Shown here one piece after another: positions 47,885 to 60,022 of a stretch of DNA of 64,000 bases (positions are counted from its first letter, which is position 1; every line of letters starts with the position of its first letter). The notes under the pieces were generated by a model, which worked only from the letters and a program-made list of their open reading frames with translations, made no database searches and had not been told where the DNA came from. Source of the DNA: Chrysopogon serrulatus (taxonomy: Eukaryota; Streptophyta; Magnoliopsida; Poales; Poaceae); the NCBI GenBank assembly GCA_015844335.1, contig JADLZL010003569.1, forward strand, positions 186,001 to 250,000. Reading direction: 5' to 3'. A program made the position numbers and the translations under genes.

Positions 47885-50800
47885 ATGTCTAGCAGTACCA
47901 CCACCTCGCCGCCGCCGCCGCCGCCGTCGTCCGCCGGGGACCATCCCCGTCTTCTCCTCCGAGGTTTCCTCTCCCGCGAGACATGCAAGGTACTCTCCTT
48001 CCTCCCGAAACCGCTGTCCCACTGAAGCCTGCCGCTTATAGAACCCTAAACCTTGGCTGCTCGTTATGGTCTGCCGTCTGCATCGTTTGACGGGCGCGGC
48101 GCGTGCGTGCGGCAGGAGCTGGAGTTCGTGCACCGGAGCTGCGGCGCCGCGGGGTACCGCCCCTCGGTGGTGTCGACGTCTCTGCCGCACCTGGCGGCCA
48201 CCGGCTGCGGCCACCTCCTGCTCCCGTTCGTGCCCGTCCGCGAGCGCCTCCGCGACGCCGTGGAGTCCTTCTTCGGCTGCCACTTCGATCTCTTCATCGA
48301 GTTCACCGGGCTTATCAGGTGCACACTTATCGTGTTGCGTGGACTTCTCTTCCTATCTGCTTGGTTCTGCCAGTTTAGCTTCAGCGTCAAATTGGTGCAT
48401 TCAGCGTTTCTGTTAAGAGGGATGGAACCGAGCGTGGTGAGTATGGCCGTATGGGTGATTTGTTCAGCTACCTTAAGCGTGTTGATCAAATTGGCGTCAT
48501 TTCTTACTGGATTAACGGCTGCTGTAGAGTGTTTCCATGTGGTATTAAGGCCAGCGATCAAGGGCACTCGAGATTTATGCTAGCAGCCGAACAGTATGCG
48601 ATATTGGGCTAGTAGTCAAGTAGTGTGAATGCTTTGATAACAATCGAGCATTAGTGTGATAGTTTCCTTTAGTATGTGATGGTGGATTGTTGATTTGTAT
48701 AACGAGATTGCATTCCTTGCTTGTGTACTGCATCTGCATAAGCTATGTGCAATTCTATCACCTTATTGATGTTATGTGCACATTCCTTAAAATGTTGGAC
48801 CATCACATCTGAACATTCTTATAGTGCTTGACACAACATGCTAAAGTGATTAGCTTCTCTCCGTTAAACCCTGTCTGTTCGCTATGCAGTTGGTGCAAGG
48901 GAGCTTCCATTGGATGGCACAGTGATGACAATAAGCCGTATCTTAGGCAAAGGGCATTCACAGTAAGGATCTGTCTTTGATTTTTCCTTGGAGTTTTGTC
49001 AGTTCTGCGTATGCCTATTCCTGTTTATATATTGGATCTATTGTGCCTATTGCTAGTTTTCACCATCTAAATTGATTAGCGTCTCTCTGTTATCTTATCC
49101 GGGATCTACTTCGCAACGCTTCAGAGTTTAGACTGCATCCATGCATTGTATATCTGGGCTTATATGTGCTTAGTGATTTCCGGGTTATCTTCTAACTAGG
49201 TGGTGGTTCTGTGAACTTCATTCTTATCTTATGAAGTGACGTAGTACTGTATACTGTATTTTAAATGTAATTGAGAACTGAGATACTCAGGAAGGATCTA
49301 ATGCGAGCTATCACTTGTTGATACTTTGGTTCCTGTTGACAGCCTGTGTGGTGCCATGTTAAATCGTAGCTTAGCAATCTTCTTGAGGAAGAATGGCTTG
49401 TCCCAGTTTGCAAGCCTCCATAGGTTTCATTTAAGGCCTACTTCTTGTTTACCTTTCATGCATGCTTCTTTCCAAAGTGTCCTCAAAGCATATCGATAGT
49501 AACGCTGCATTATTTTAACTGATATGCTGTCTGAAATTTACGCTTTATTATATGTATCCAAGATTCCAGGAAGTTGCCTTCAACAAGTCTATTGCTAACT
49601 TCCACATGCTGTCTTCATCTTTAGTCATGATTAGGAAGTTTTCAGTTCCCACCTACATCCTGGAAGAATTGACACACAATAAAACTGCTATTATCTAGCA
49701 TTTATAGAACTCTTTCACTCAAGAAATGCAGCCTCCGCCCGGGCCCCTGAAACTATGAATATGGATGTTTGTGTGTACTTTCCTGATTAGATGATGAAAC
49801 CTTGTATACTAGAATTGCTTCTGATGTCTATTTTGTTTGTCAGTGTTCTAATTTATTTATCACTTGCTCTTTCTTATCTCATTATTTAAAGGCAGTTTGC
49901 TACTTGAACAATCATGGAGAGGACTATAAGGGTGGAATTCTGCAGTTTCAGGATGGTGATCCTTCCTATATTGTTCCAGTTGCTGGTGTAAGCAAATCTA
50001 CTTTTATTTTGCATCCATATTGTTTTTAGAAATCAGAATACTATTCTTATGAAGCACACATATTTTTTTTATTAGTAAAATGTTATTGGGTCATTTAGTC
50101 GAAGTTTTTTGAGAAGTACCTTTTTTTCCAGGATGTTGTCATGTACACAGCTGATAATCGTAATGTCCATTGTGTAAATGAGGTACATTCTGTTGTCTGC
50201 ACTATTCAAAGTTTCTTTTATTTTGTTCATGACTTTTTGTTGGATATTTGGATGCATATAAAGTCTTTCAAGTATTTTTCAATTTTTTTGAAGGTTCTTG
50301 CATGCCCTTTCATGTTTGCCAACAATTATAGCATGTTTTGCTTTACAGGTAACTGAAGGGGAAAGGCTGACCCTGACTCTTTGGTTCACTAGAGACCGTG
50401 CTTATGATGAGGATCCGAAACTTCTTAATTTTCTCTCTCAGACATCATTGAGCTGTGAACCAACCGAGCAAAATTCTTATATTCCTGTGCCAGCTTCTAA
50501 TAACATGTATTGGTTTTCCTATGATCAGTCTGGTTTTGACATACGATGTGCTAGAGTGCATGTTCATGGGTTTAGTTTTCACTCAAGCAGTGGTGAATAC
50601 AGTATATCTGTGTTACCAGCTGAAGATGACCTAATTGAGTTGCTTGGAAAGCAACTGCGGCTTGGGAGGGCAGATGATGTCTTTGAGAAAATATTTTCTA
50701 ACAGCTTGCATGCTCTTCAGGTATGTTCATTCTTTGAGTGGCCTTAATGGCTCCTGTCGACTAAAATACATCAACATCATATATCAGTCCTTTGTGACCA

Positions 50801-51336
50801 ACTATATGTCGCTAGTTCAGGTTGCACTTATCTTAATGTTGTTCTCTAAAATGAGGTGTAAAGTACTATTTTTCCCTTTTGTCCTTGTTTTTTTAGCGAA
50901 GTGCTAACCATAGGTGCACAATAATGCCATGTCAAGTTCACATGTCTGTGGTTGTTACATCTATCTATCTCTTAAATAGGTGATGCAATTCTACTACTGG
51001 AAAAAACATGAGCTGGCAACAAGGAGGGAACAAAGTGTAGGTTCAGGAAGAGTCTGCTGTCCAATTATACATCAGTCAAAAGGAACAGAACTACCATTAC
51101 CATGCAATCGTGCACTTGCACAAACTATATTTGGCTCATATAATACTGAGGAGATTTTCCAGTGGAATGATTTTGCATTAGCTGTTGCTATGTGGGAAAA
51201 ATATTCAGAAGAGTTAAAGAAACAGCTGTTGACGTTTTTGCCATACTGGCTGTCCAATGAAACCATTTATGTTGTTGATACCTCTGAGCTCCAGGTATGT
51301 AAGAAGCTAAGCAGCGATCTGGTGAATTGGAATTAA
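47885..51336 (+). CDS. 2-oxoglutarate/Fe(II) oxygenase of the prolyl-hydroxylase type (At3g18210-like)
   Basis: Predicted dioxygenase with a double-stranded beta-helix; substrate unknown. Exons 47885-47989, 48116-48318, 48890-48962, 49892-49987, 50132-50182, 50349-50720 and 50980-51336 join in frame to 418 residues. Iron ligands are H113 and D115 in IGWHSDDNKPYL and H172 in NVHCV; R182 in GERLTLTLWF fits the 2-oxoglutarate-binding position. The order RGFLSRETCKELEFVH, AVCYLNNHGEDYKGGILQF, VMYTADNRNVHCVNEV matches Arabidopsis At3g18210/At1g22950-type proteins as I recall them. There is no signal peptide after the Pro-rich start, so a cytosolic or nuclear location is likelier than the ER. A donor-like CAG|GTATGT at 51294/51295 allows a different last exon; the in-frame stop at 51334-51336 was chosen because homologues end soon after this point. 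Confidence 0.9.
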
Positions 51337-52411
51337 ATAATCTATGTCTCATTGCAAGCTGCTTGACCTTGATTTTTCCCTTTTAGCCATGATCTGTTCT
51401 GGATTTAGATTGTAGCTATTGAATGGAGATTCCAGAGTTTTGTCCCATTTGAATAATCTCTCTTAAAAATGGGGTACTCCCTCTAACAAATATAAGTCCA
51501 TCTTGCTTTCTTCCAAATGCACCCAATTTAAGTCAATGATGTGCAACCTTTTGATTTATTCTCCCATGCCTGTCCACACATAAATGCATCATAAGTACAA
51601 TAAGAGTAAACTGGTGGTCCCAAAATTATTACACGATTCTCATCCAGGTCCTCAACTAGATCTCAAACTATAAAACTATTACTGATCTAAGTCCCTAATC
51701 TCTATCTCTTCTACATATCTACATACAATATATACAACTAAAAAATATGTTATGGTTTATTGTATTCGCACCCTCCTGTCCCAAATACCTGGACCCACAG
51801 CCCAGCAGCCCCAGATTGAGAGAGCCCACAACAGCTAAGGGAAGACGTGGATTTTTTTTTTTTTTTTTTTTGACCTCTGCTGCAGACGTGGAATTTGGTG
51901 TTTAATCAACTTCATCACTCATCAGGTTGGCTTAGATGGGGAAGTTGGTGTTGGATTCACTTACAGTGTTCATACTTCTGATTAGCCAGGCAAACTTTTT
52001 CCCACTGGTAATCTTATCATCCACCATTGGCATCTGTTGTCGATTTTTTTAAGCAATAACAGACTGCTGCTGACTATCAGAAACTCAGGGAAGGGAAGGA
52101 GGGGTAAATTTCACCTCCAATAATATGAAAGGTCATCGTACCATTGAAGTCAGACAACCAAACATTGGCTAGGCAATAGAGGCTTAGTTTATACTTAGTA
52201 CATGCGAACCAAACACAAGCAGTCTGCATTGTGTAAGGCAGGTTTGGTCTAGCCTAGGCCTGGGTAGCCAAGTACTAACAACCAAACACGCCCAAGTTAA
52301 ATCCTTGCGTTTCTGAACTTTCTAATAATGCCACTTACCACAATATGTCTCATTTGAATTTTATAAACAGAGCTGAACCAATCTAACTCTCCGATGGTCA
52401 TTTGGACTGCC
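51337..52411. other. spacer between convergent genes, with MITE fragment
   Basis: TACTCCCTCTAACAAATATAAG at 51476-51497 looks like the left end of a Stowaway-type MITE; no convincing right end is seen. A long T run occurs at about 51853-51871. Nothing coding is recognisable. Confidence 0.4.
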
Positions 52412-54454
52412 TCATTCTTCTGCGACAGAGTTGGGACGTAGATATGTTTCTCTCAAGCTCCACTGGGAGTACTGGTACAATATATTCCCATCAACATCAT
52501 AAAAGGTGAATTCAGCTTGGTCGTGGTATAGCTGGAGGGACATGAACCCTTGCCCATCATAAAAGAACTTGAGCTTGTCTTCATTTGGCTGGAAGAATCC
52601 TCTCCATGCTCTGGAACCGCCTCCACTTGTGAAGTATTGGATTGGACTGTAACAACAGAGCATGCAAGCTATATAGGTAAGACCACTTCACCAATTGTGT
52701 ATATATATTGGATATTGACATGCATGTCCAGTTCTAAATTACTGTGAAAACCGACTGTATAAAATGGATGTTAACCTGTCTCTGCTGCTAATGTGTTCCA
52801 GGCAGTGGTCATGCCCATTGATGTAGAAGTCGATGCTGTTAATCTGGAATGGCGTAAAACTATTATCAAAAGATTCTTTTTGTATTTGGAGGCTAATATT
52901 GTGGCTACTTCTGAGTAACCTTAAGGATCGGAAGCAGCAGTTGCAGAAGCTCCTCGGTGTCTCCATGGTGACTGACGCTCCTCATGGTATGATGGCCAAT
53001 GGCAATCTTCCACTTTGCAGTTGATTTCTTCATCGCCTCATCCAAATCCTAGATATATATAATTCGAAAGAGGAATGAATATTAATTTTGCTATATGACA
53101 TATTAGCACTGTCTGTCATTGATGAATTTTATCATAATATGCACCTTCAGTAAGTTGGCTATGTATTTCTCTCGAGGCGCAACTCCCCTCCAGTCATAAT
53201 GATTATCTTTCGGGTGAGTCCAATATTTCAGTTGAAACGGGGTGGTGTCAATAAAAAAGAAATCCGCGATTTCTGAAAGGATCATGTCAGGGATTTTAGG
53301 CTTCATTCTTAAAATCTTCACAAACCTAGCAAGTTTTTTCCCCCTGGTTTGAATAAAAGGTACTACAAATTTGCACCTGCGTTCACGATGAACGATCTCA
53401 TGCAAATAAACCGGCTGTCGATCTTCCGCAGGGCTGGACTAAACTGAGCTAGCGCGTCACCCTTGTAGTCATGATTTCCCAGAACTGAAAACGCACGAAC
53501 AGGCACATGACTATTTATTTATAGATATAAATGTACATGACTCAGTGAATATGTAAATAAAATAGAGTACTTTCGTCGTCGCATCAATGAAAATGGTAAT
53601 AGAAGAGCGCGAGTTCCAGGTTCAGAAATAGTACCTACCTAGGTACCACGGCGTATGTAAGCTCTTGGCCGTGTAGATGTCCGTGAAGGATTGCTCAAAC
53701 GCGTCGTCATCAACGCCCGTCAGCCCGGTGTCGTAGAAGTTGTCCCCGGTGGACACAACGAAGTCGATGTCGAGCTTCTCCCCGACCCTTCCCATCTGCA
53801 AGAAATCCGCCTATTACTATTGCTACACCAGTTATTACAGTCCCTAGAGGTAAATTCTCATGTCAGATTGGTCTGTTGAGTAAAATCATTTTGTCCTGTT
53901 CTTGTGATTCGTAGATCCACAACTGCCGGGACCGGGAGTCTTTCCTTTTAATTTGGTCCATTTCGACAGATGCGCACCAACAAACAGGATAAAAAAATGA
54001 AAGAAAATCACGAGCACGCGCCACCGGGAGCAGGGCGTCGAGCCGTCGAGGTATAAATAAAATAAAATAAACAAATCTGACGCGCCAACTGTCACAACTG
54101 GTGATCTATTCCTTGCTATCCACTGGACAGTTTCTTCCCACGACTTTTCCGCCGAACAATAGGAAAACGGCCACCTGATTGGCTGATTTCCTGGAGTCCT
54201 GGCCCCCTACACCACATGGGAGGCCGGAGGGAGATGAGCAATCTTACCTGCTCGGCGACCCGGGACTGGTTGCACGCGCCCTTGCGTCCCCAGTCCCCGA
54301 CGACGAGCAGGCTCAGCGACCCGTCGTTCTTGGCCGGGTGCTCCAGCCGGGGCAGCGCGGCCGCGGCCGGGTCGCACAGGCACAGCAGCAGCGCGCCGCC
54401 GCGGCCAGGACGGCGACGACTGCCGTGGCACTGGCAGCGCCGCCCCTTCGCCAT
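52412..54454 (-). CDS. small purple acid phosphatase, cluster copy 1
   Basis: Secreted metallophosphatase of the low-molecular-weight plant PAP group (PAP3/8/17-like). Exons 54248-54454, 53639-53795, 53377-53484, 53145-53272, 52920-53048, 52776-52843 and 52412-52646 join in frame to 343 residues. All five metal-binding blocks are present: VVGDWGRKG, STGDNFYDTG, LGNHDYKGD, IGHHTMRS and YINGHDHCLEH. The signal peptide region is odd: read literally it is Arg-rich (KGRRCQCHGSRRR), but between about 54385 and 54446 another frame gives a normal hydrophobic core (SATAVVAVLAAA) that returns to frame at ALLLCLCDPAAA. This implies an extra base in the run at 54443-54446 and a missing base near 54391-54404. 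The 3' end faces the oxygenase gene. Confidence 0.93.
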
Positions 54455-55915
54455 GGCCTCCGCTCGCGCACCGGGAGCAAGAACGAACCACACCACGGGC
54501 CGGGAGGCCGCCGCGCGCGGCAGCCGGCAGGCAATCAGTGGGTTGTGTGGAGCAGCGGCAGCGGAGCCAGCCACTCTCGGACTACGGTCAGGCGTCTTGT
54601 GTCTTGGCAGTTGTTGGCACGTACTGTAGGGTGGAAAGGAGGGAGACAAAGAGCTGTGCCGTGGTGCTGACGTGTGAGCCTGCCCGTCCAATAGGCAGCC
54701 GATGCGTGAGTGGCTCACGCGGCCCCATGTCAGTCCGGCCGGCCCTTGGAATCTTGGATGCTCTCCGCTATCATTGTTTTCGTTTGTACCGTTCCCAAAA
54801 GATATTTGCTGGGGGGATTGTGAACACCTAGGAACGAAATTATCGGTAGAGATGATGTTTGCGGGAAATGATGTGAATGGGTTGCACGCTGAGATAGAGG
54901 AATTATATATATTTTATACCCATGTTCTACCGGGCTCTATGCCCATGTCCTCCCCACCCCTACGCCGGATAGCCCTGAGTTCATGCCCCCTCTTCGGCGG
55001 CTACGCCTACGCTTGCTGGCGGCTAAGGCCGCCCTCACCGACGTCATGCTCGTATTGTCACGTGTTCGCTGCCCGCGAATCGGCATTGGGGGCAATTGGG
55101 TTTCTACCCTTGTTGGGGCTCACTAGGGTGAGGTGAAGCAAAATAAAGTTACTATTTTCGGTTTCATCATTTATTCTTTTCTCATCAGGTTTAAAGAGCT
55201 CTGTTGGTAAAGTGATGTGATTTTACATTGTTCGACGCAAAATAGCTTCCAAAGCCGATAAATAAGCCATACCGTAGACCTTTGAATCAAAGCTAGCTTT
55301 CTACCACGTATACTTTTCATAAGAATGGTGGGGATAGATCCTTTCAATGAATCACATATACATTTCATAAGAATCGCAGTGATAAAAAAAACTTACAATT
55401 TGGTGCGCCAGATTCTAGTGAAGAAGAACTGAGGGTAAGACGAGTTCTCGGCAAGGAGGCAGGCCGCCCGTTAGGCTCTACTCGCCGCGGAGCGCAGACT
55501 TGCGGATCCACTGCAACTACCGAATTGAGTGAGGCCGACTCGACTCCCCTCAGCACCGGTGGGGTCTGGACTCTGGAGCGATGCCCTGCTCATTGGAGCC
55601 ACTCAGCAACTACCGTGGCGAGGCCGGCTGCCTCCGATCCGCTCCGGAGGAAGAAGAGGGAGGTGCCAAATTGTTCCGGCGGCAGTAACAAATGTCGAGA
55701 GTGGCATTGAAGCGAGGACACGACAGATGGACCACATCTCCTCTTACTCCAGTAATAATTGCTACTAATACACAGGGGCCCTGCTAATACATTTCCTCTG
55801 TATGCCGCCGCTCATCACAGTGTCACATTAATCCGAGCTTTACATTGATCAGAATCGATCTCTAGCTATTCTCCATCTGCTGCTGATTATTCTCGCTCCG
55901 GCGCCTGCTTCATTC
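54455..55915. other. spacer between phosphatase copies 1 and 2
   Basis: Promoter of copy 1 and 3' flank of copy 2. GC-rich patches near 54930-55070 and 55420-55680 are open in places but resemble nothing I know. Confidence 0.4.
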
Positions 55916-58390
55916 TCATTCCTCACCGACATAGACGGAGGCTTGGAGTTGGCCAGCAGTTTTCGTCAGGCTCGGCCGCGTGTAATGGTACAGCTCCTCC
56001 CCATCGACGTCGTAAAAGATGAACTTGGCTTCGCTGTGGTCTAGCTGGAGGGACATGAACCCTTGCCCATCGTAGAAGAACTTGAGGTCATCCTCGTTGG
56101 TGTTCAGCACTCCTCTCCAGGCTTTCGAACCCCCTCCGCTTGTGAAGTACTGGATTGGGCTGCAGCAACAGAAACGTACGTATACGTGAGCGTTATTAGT
56201 ATATTATAGGTAAAAGTAAAACACATAGGCTGCTTTGTTCACTGCAAAATAAAGATGATTTGTGTATATACCAAATTAATAGTTCAAATGGACACTACTA
56301 ACCTGTCTCTGCTGCTAATGTGTTCCAGGCAGTGGTCATGCCCATTGATGTAGAAATCGACGCCGTTGGCCTGGAAATTAAATGGCATGGAACTGTTATC
56401 GGAAGATTCTCATCCTTCTTCTCATATAACTTGTGAAGACAATACAATGTTGCTGATGATTCTGAGTTTTATATATACCTGGAGGACTGGAAGCAGTAGT
56501 TGCAGTAGCTCCTTAGTGTCACCATGATCGCTGACACTCCTCATGGTATGGTGGCCGACAGCAATCTTCCACGCTGCAGATGATTTCTTCATGGCCTCAT
56601 CCAAATCCTGAATTGTATATTACATATAATCCACAACAAAAAGAAGGATTTAAATAATCATAAATATATATAGCTCCAATCATCATAGATCTGCTTATCA
56701 TTGAGATGAGCTCATTCATTCGAGAATAATAATATTAATATATGCACCTTGAGCAAATTATTTATGTATTTTTGTCGAGGCGCCACTCCTCTCCAGTCAT
56801 AGTGATCATCTTTAGGGTGAGTCCAGTACTTGAGTTGGAACGGAGTGGTGTCAACAAAGAAGAACTCCACAATTTCTGGTAATAGGGAAATGACAATAAT
56901 GATATGTTACGGTTACGGTTAGTCTCTCTTTCCCCATCACGATTTCCGCATACCTAATCTGTTCCTTAATCCATAAGGCAACACACGAGTTTGTCCATAC
57001 CTGCATTGACGATAAATGATCTCATGCAGATGAATCGGCTGTCGATCTTTTGCAGGACCGGGCTCAGCTGTGCCAGCGCATCACCCCTGTAGTCATGGTT
57101 TCCCAACACTGAATATAATGCGAATATATGTCAGTAAATGTACGAGCTTTAGTATAGAATAGCATGTACTCCCTCCATCCTAAAAGAAAAGTAAACTTTA
57201 AAGTTGTCTTAAGTCAAATTTTTTAAACTTTGATCGATTTTTTAAAAAAAATATTAAAATTATATTATTAAATTAGTATTATTAGATTTATCATACAATA
57301 TGTTTTCATAATATGCTCAATTTATGTTATAAATGTTATTAATCTTTTCTATAAAGTTGGTTAAAGTTAAAAAAATTTGACTGACACGATTTTTAAGAAT
57401 CACTTCTTTACGAGACGGAAAAAGTATAAGAATTTTTTCTAGAACACGACTTCACGTGCATTCATTAAGAAGAGTATAAGAATGGGTGTCATAGCAACAC
57501 AAGCGATGGAAAAAGCTTAATATTACCGAGGTACCACGGCTTCTGCAGGCTGTTTGCCGTGTAGATATCGGTGAAGGATTGCTCGAACGCCTGGTCATCC
57601 GTGCCCGTCAGGCCGTTCTCGTAGAAGTTGTCCCCGGTGGAAATGACGAAGTCGATGTTGAGCTGCTCCCCAATCTTGCCCATCTACATACACATGGGAA
57701 ACCACTCGCTGTTTATTACTATAGTTGTCATCAGTAAGCACCAGCAGCAACTTTGGTTGAGCAGTTGAGTGCATGATGCACCGTGTGCACCACCAACAAC
57801 AAGAAGAATTGTTTTCTTTTGGAGAGCAAAAAGAAAAAAAGTCAGAGCATATTCGATGCCATTGGGGCATCATTCATATCGATGACTTTTGCTTGCAGTA
57901 ACAAGGAAAGCTAAAGTGACAACCGGTGATGGCGACTTCCATTATTATTCCCGAAACCCCTCCACCCAATCGACCGCGTGTATCGGCATGACTAATCCTA
58001 CTCTGATATTTTGGCCAGGATTGATTGATCGCGAATTCGCGATCGTCCCCTACCTCGGCGAGCAGAAAGATCTTGACCAAAGTTAGAATCCTATGACTAT
58101 ACTTACTAGAGTACAGAGGATCAAGATGTTAATCAAGAGAAGCAGAAGATTCTTGGGCAGTTTGTCTGCCTGCGGCGGTTACATACCTGCTGGGCGACCC
58201 TGGACTGGTTGTACGTGCCCTTGCGGCCCCAGTCGCCGACGACGAGCAGGCTGAGAGAGCCGTCGTTCTTGGCCACCGGGTGCTCCAGCCGGACAAGCTC
58301 CGCGGCGGCCGGCGCGCACAGGAGCGGGGCGGCCACGGCGACAAGGGCGAAGAACGCTGCGGCGGCCATGGCAGCGCTGCGCCGCGCCAT
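55916..58390 (-). CDS. small purple acid phosphatase, cluster copy 2
   Basis: Secreted metallophosphatase; exons 58187-58390, 57527-57683, 57001-57108, 56748-56875, 56479-56607, 56303-56370 and 55916-56159 join in frame to 345 residues. The start at 58390 (MARRSAAMAAAAFFALVAVA) gives a clear signal peptide ending near CAPAAAE; an in-frame ATG 24 codons upstream (58462) is possible but would put a second hydrophobic stretch in front. Metal-binding blocks: GDWGRKG at 52-58, GDNFY at 85-89, GNHD at 123-126, VGHH at 216-219 and GHDH at 252-255. Exon sizes 157, 108, 128, 129 and 68 are identical to copy 1, proving recent common origin. A MITE sits in intron 2. No indel is needed, so this is the most secure gene of the cluster. 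Confidence 0.96.
57169..57424. mobile_element. Stowaway-like MITE in intron 2 of phosphatase copy 2
   Basis: Begins TA|CTCCCTCCATCCTAAAAG and ends GAGACGGAAAAAG|TA, the Stowaway/Tc1-Mariner end pattern with a TA target duplication; the right end is degraded. The interior is AT-rich and non-coding, about 256 bases. Confidence 0.7.
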
Positions 58391-58485
58391 CGTCGTCGTC
58401 GGCGTCGTCCGGCACGCACTCGAAGCAAGACTAGCCAAGAAGAAGAAGCCGATCGATGGCACGGCCCGGCTTGACAGCGGCCGCG

Positions 58486-58500
58486 ATATATAAATATATC
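58486..58500 (-). promoter_or_regulatory. TATA-like element of phosphatase copy 2
   Basis: GATATATTTATATAT on the minus strand about 100 bases upstream of the start codon, in otherwise GC-rich DNA. The position suits a TATA box with a short leader. Confidence 0.5.
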
Positions 58501-60022
58501 AGCGGCGGTAAGGTAGCACGCGACGGCAAGTCACGGCCTGGTTTGGTGTAGTACTTGTTACGGTGGAGACTGGAGGAGGAGGCTCCTGCAGCTGTAGCTA
58601 TCCGCCTGCCTAATGGGGGCGCGCGCGCGCGGGCGAACGGGTGACGAGGACGAGGCCCCACGCGACGCCCACGCCTGCCACTGCCAATAATCCTTCTCCT
58701 CCCCACCGGCTACTACCGCTTTCTGATTCCTTGTCGCGCTCGGAGACGTCGTCGATCGGCCGAAACAATTTCAGTTGCGTGTCATCCACAGGCAGGCAGC
58801 GAGCGATAATGGAAATAAAGCGGTGTCAAGAGACAAGACAGAAAAAGCCGGGATAATGCGATCCATGGGATCTGCTCATCACATTATTGGCGCGCCATCC
58901 ATCATCCATGGAGTGGGTCATGGGTGAGCAGTGACAAGTAATCAGCCTACTGGATGGAGCTCGAGTGATGGGCGGCGGTCATGATTGATGACCTGGGTTT
59001 CTTGCTTCTTTCCTTCCTTCCGAATTCAGCTCACCGCGCGCTCCATCTCGATCACCACAAGCAGCACCTTATTGGAGCTTTTCGCCATGGATTTCGAGTT
59101 ATCATGTGCTGGGCCTGCTAGGATCCAAGGTTCGCGGTCGAGAGCCCGATCGATTCCCCCAATCGTTGAGCGCGCCTATGGCCGTATTTTGCTCCGTTCA
59201 GTTAAATACAAAAAAATGTGGACCAGGCGACCAGCCACGTTCCGATGTGCTCGGTTGGGACTAGTACCGCGGCGTTTTCTTGGCCGGCCGGGTCACATTC
59301 ACAGCTCACAGCTCGGACGGGTAACAACCGGCGAAGGCCGTGAACTGGCAGGATCAATTTGATTATTATACTACTCGCTGCGAATGTAAGTTGGTGCTCG
59401 CAACTCGCAAGCATGCATTGCCAATATAGAATGGATATGATACGGTATATCTTCTCCTAGATATAGATAGAAAAGGGAGAAAGCGAGAGACAGAAAGGAG
59501 CTGCTTTTGCCTGTAGGACGACGAATACCGCGTGCCCATATGCCTTCTTCAGCTGCATAATCTGCAGTTTATTAATTCGGATATGTTGTGCCACCGTGCC
59601 GTTGTCGTGCTCTACCTGAAATTTCTCTTGCGTCTTGGAGCAGAAAACTTCTGCATTTCTGGACTAAGGCGCTAACTCAGTGCGAGTTTCAGCAGCTAAA
59701 GCAAATCGCTTGGTGGCTCATTAGGAACAGGAGCAGGAGTAGGAGCAGGGGGAGGAGGATAGGTCTTGCTTGCAAGGCCGGCACAAGATTCCAACAGGAT
59801 ATTGGACAATGCAGAGGGCAAGTGATTCGTTAGGAGCGACCAACTACATCTAGAAATGGCTGAAACCGGACGCATTTCCCTCCTCCTCCTGCTCCCCTTT
59901 TCATGGTCCCAATCCCAAATCTTTATCCAATTTCACGGATCAATAGCCCAAGACTTTTTGGCATAAATGACGGTGATGTTTTGAGTCTTACATATGAATA
60001 GCGCAATACTAATTCATTCAAT
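58501..60022. other. spacer between phosphatase copies 2 and 3
   Basis: Distal promoter of copy 2 and 3' flank of copy 3. No coding sequence or complete repeat is recognised. Confidence 0.4.
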
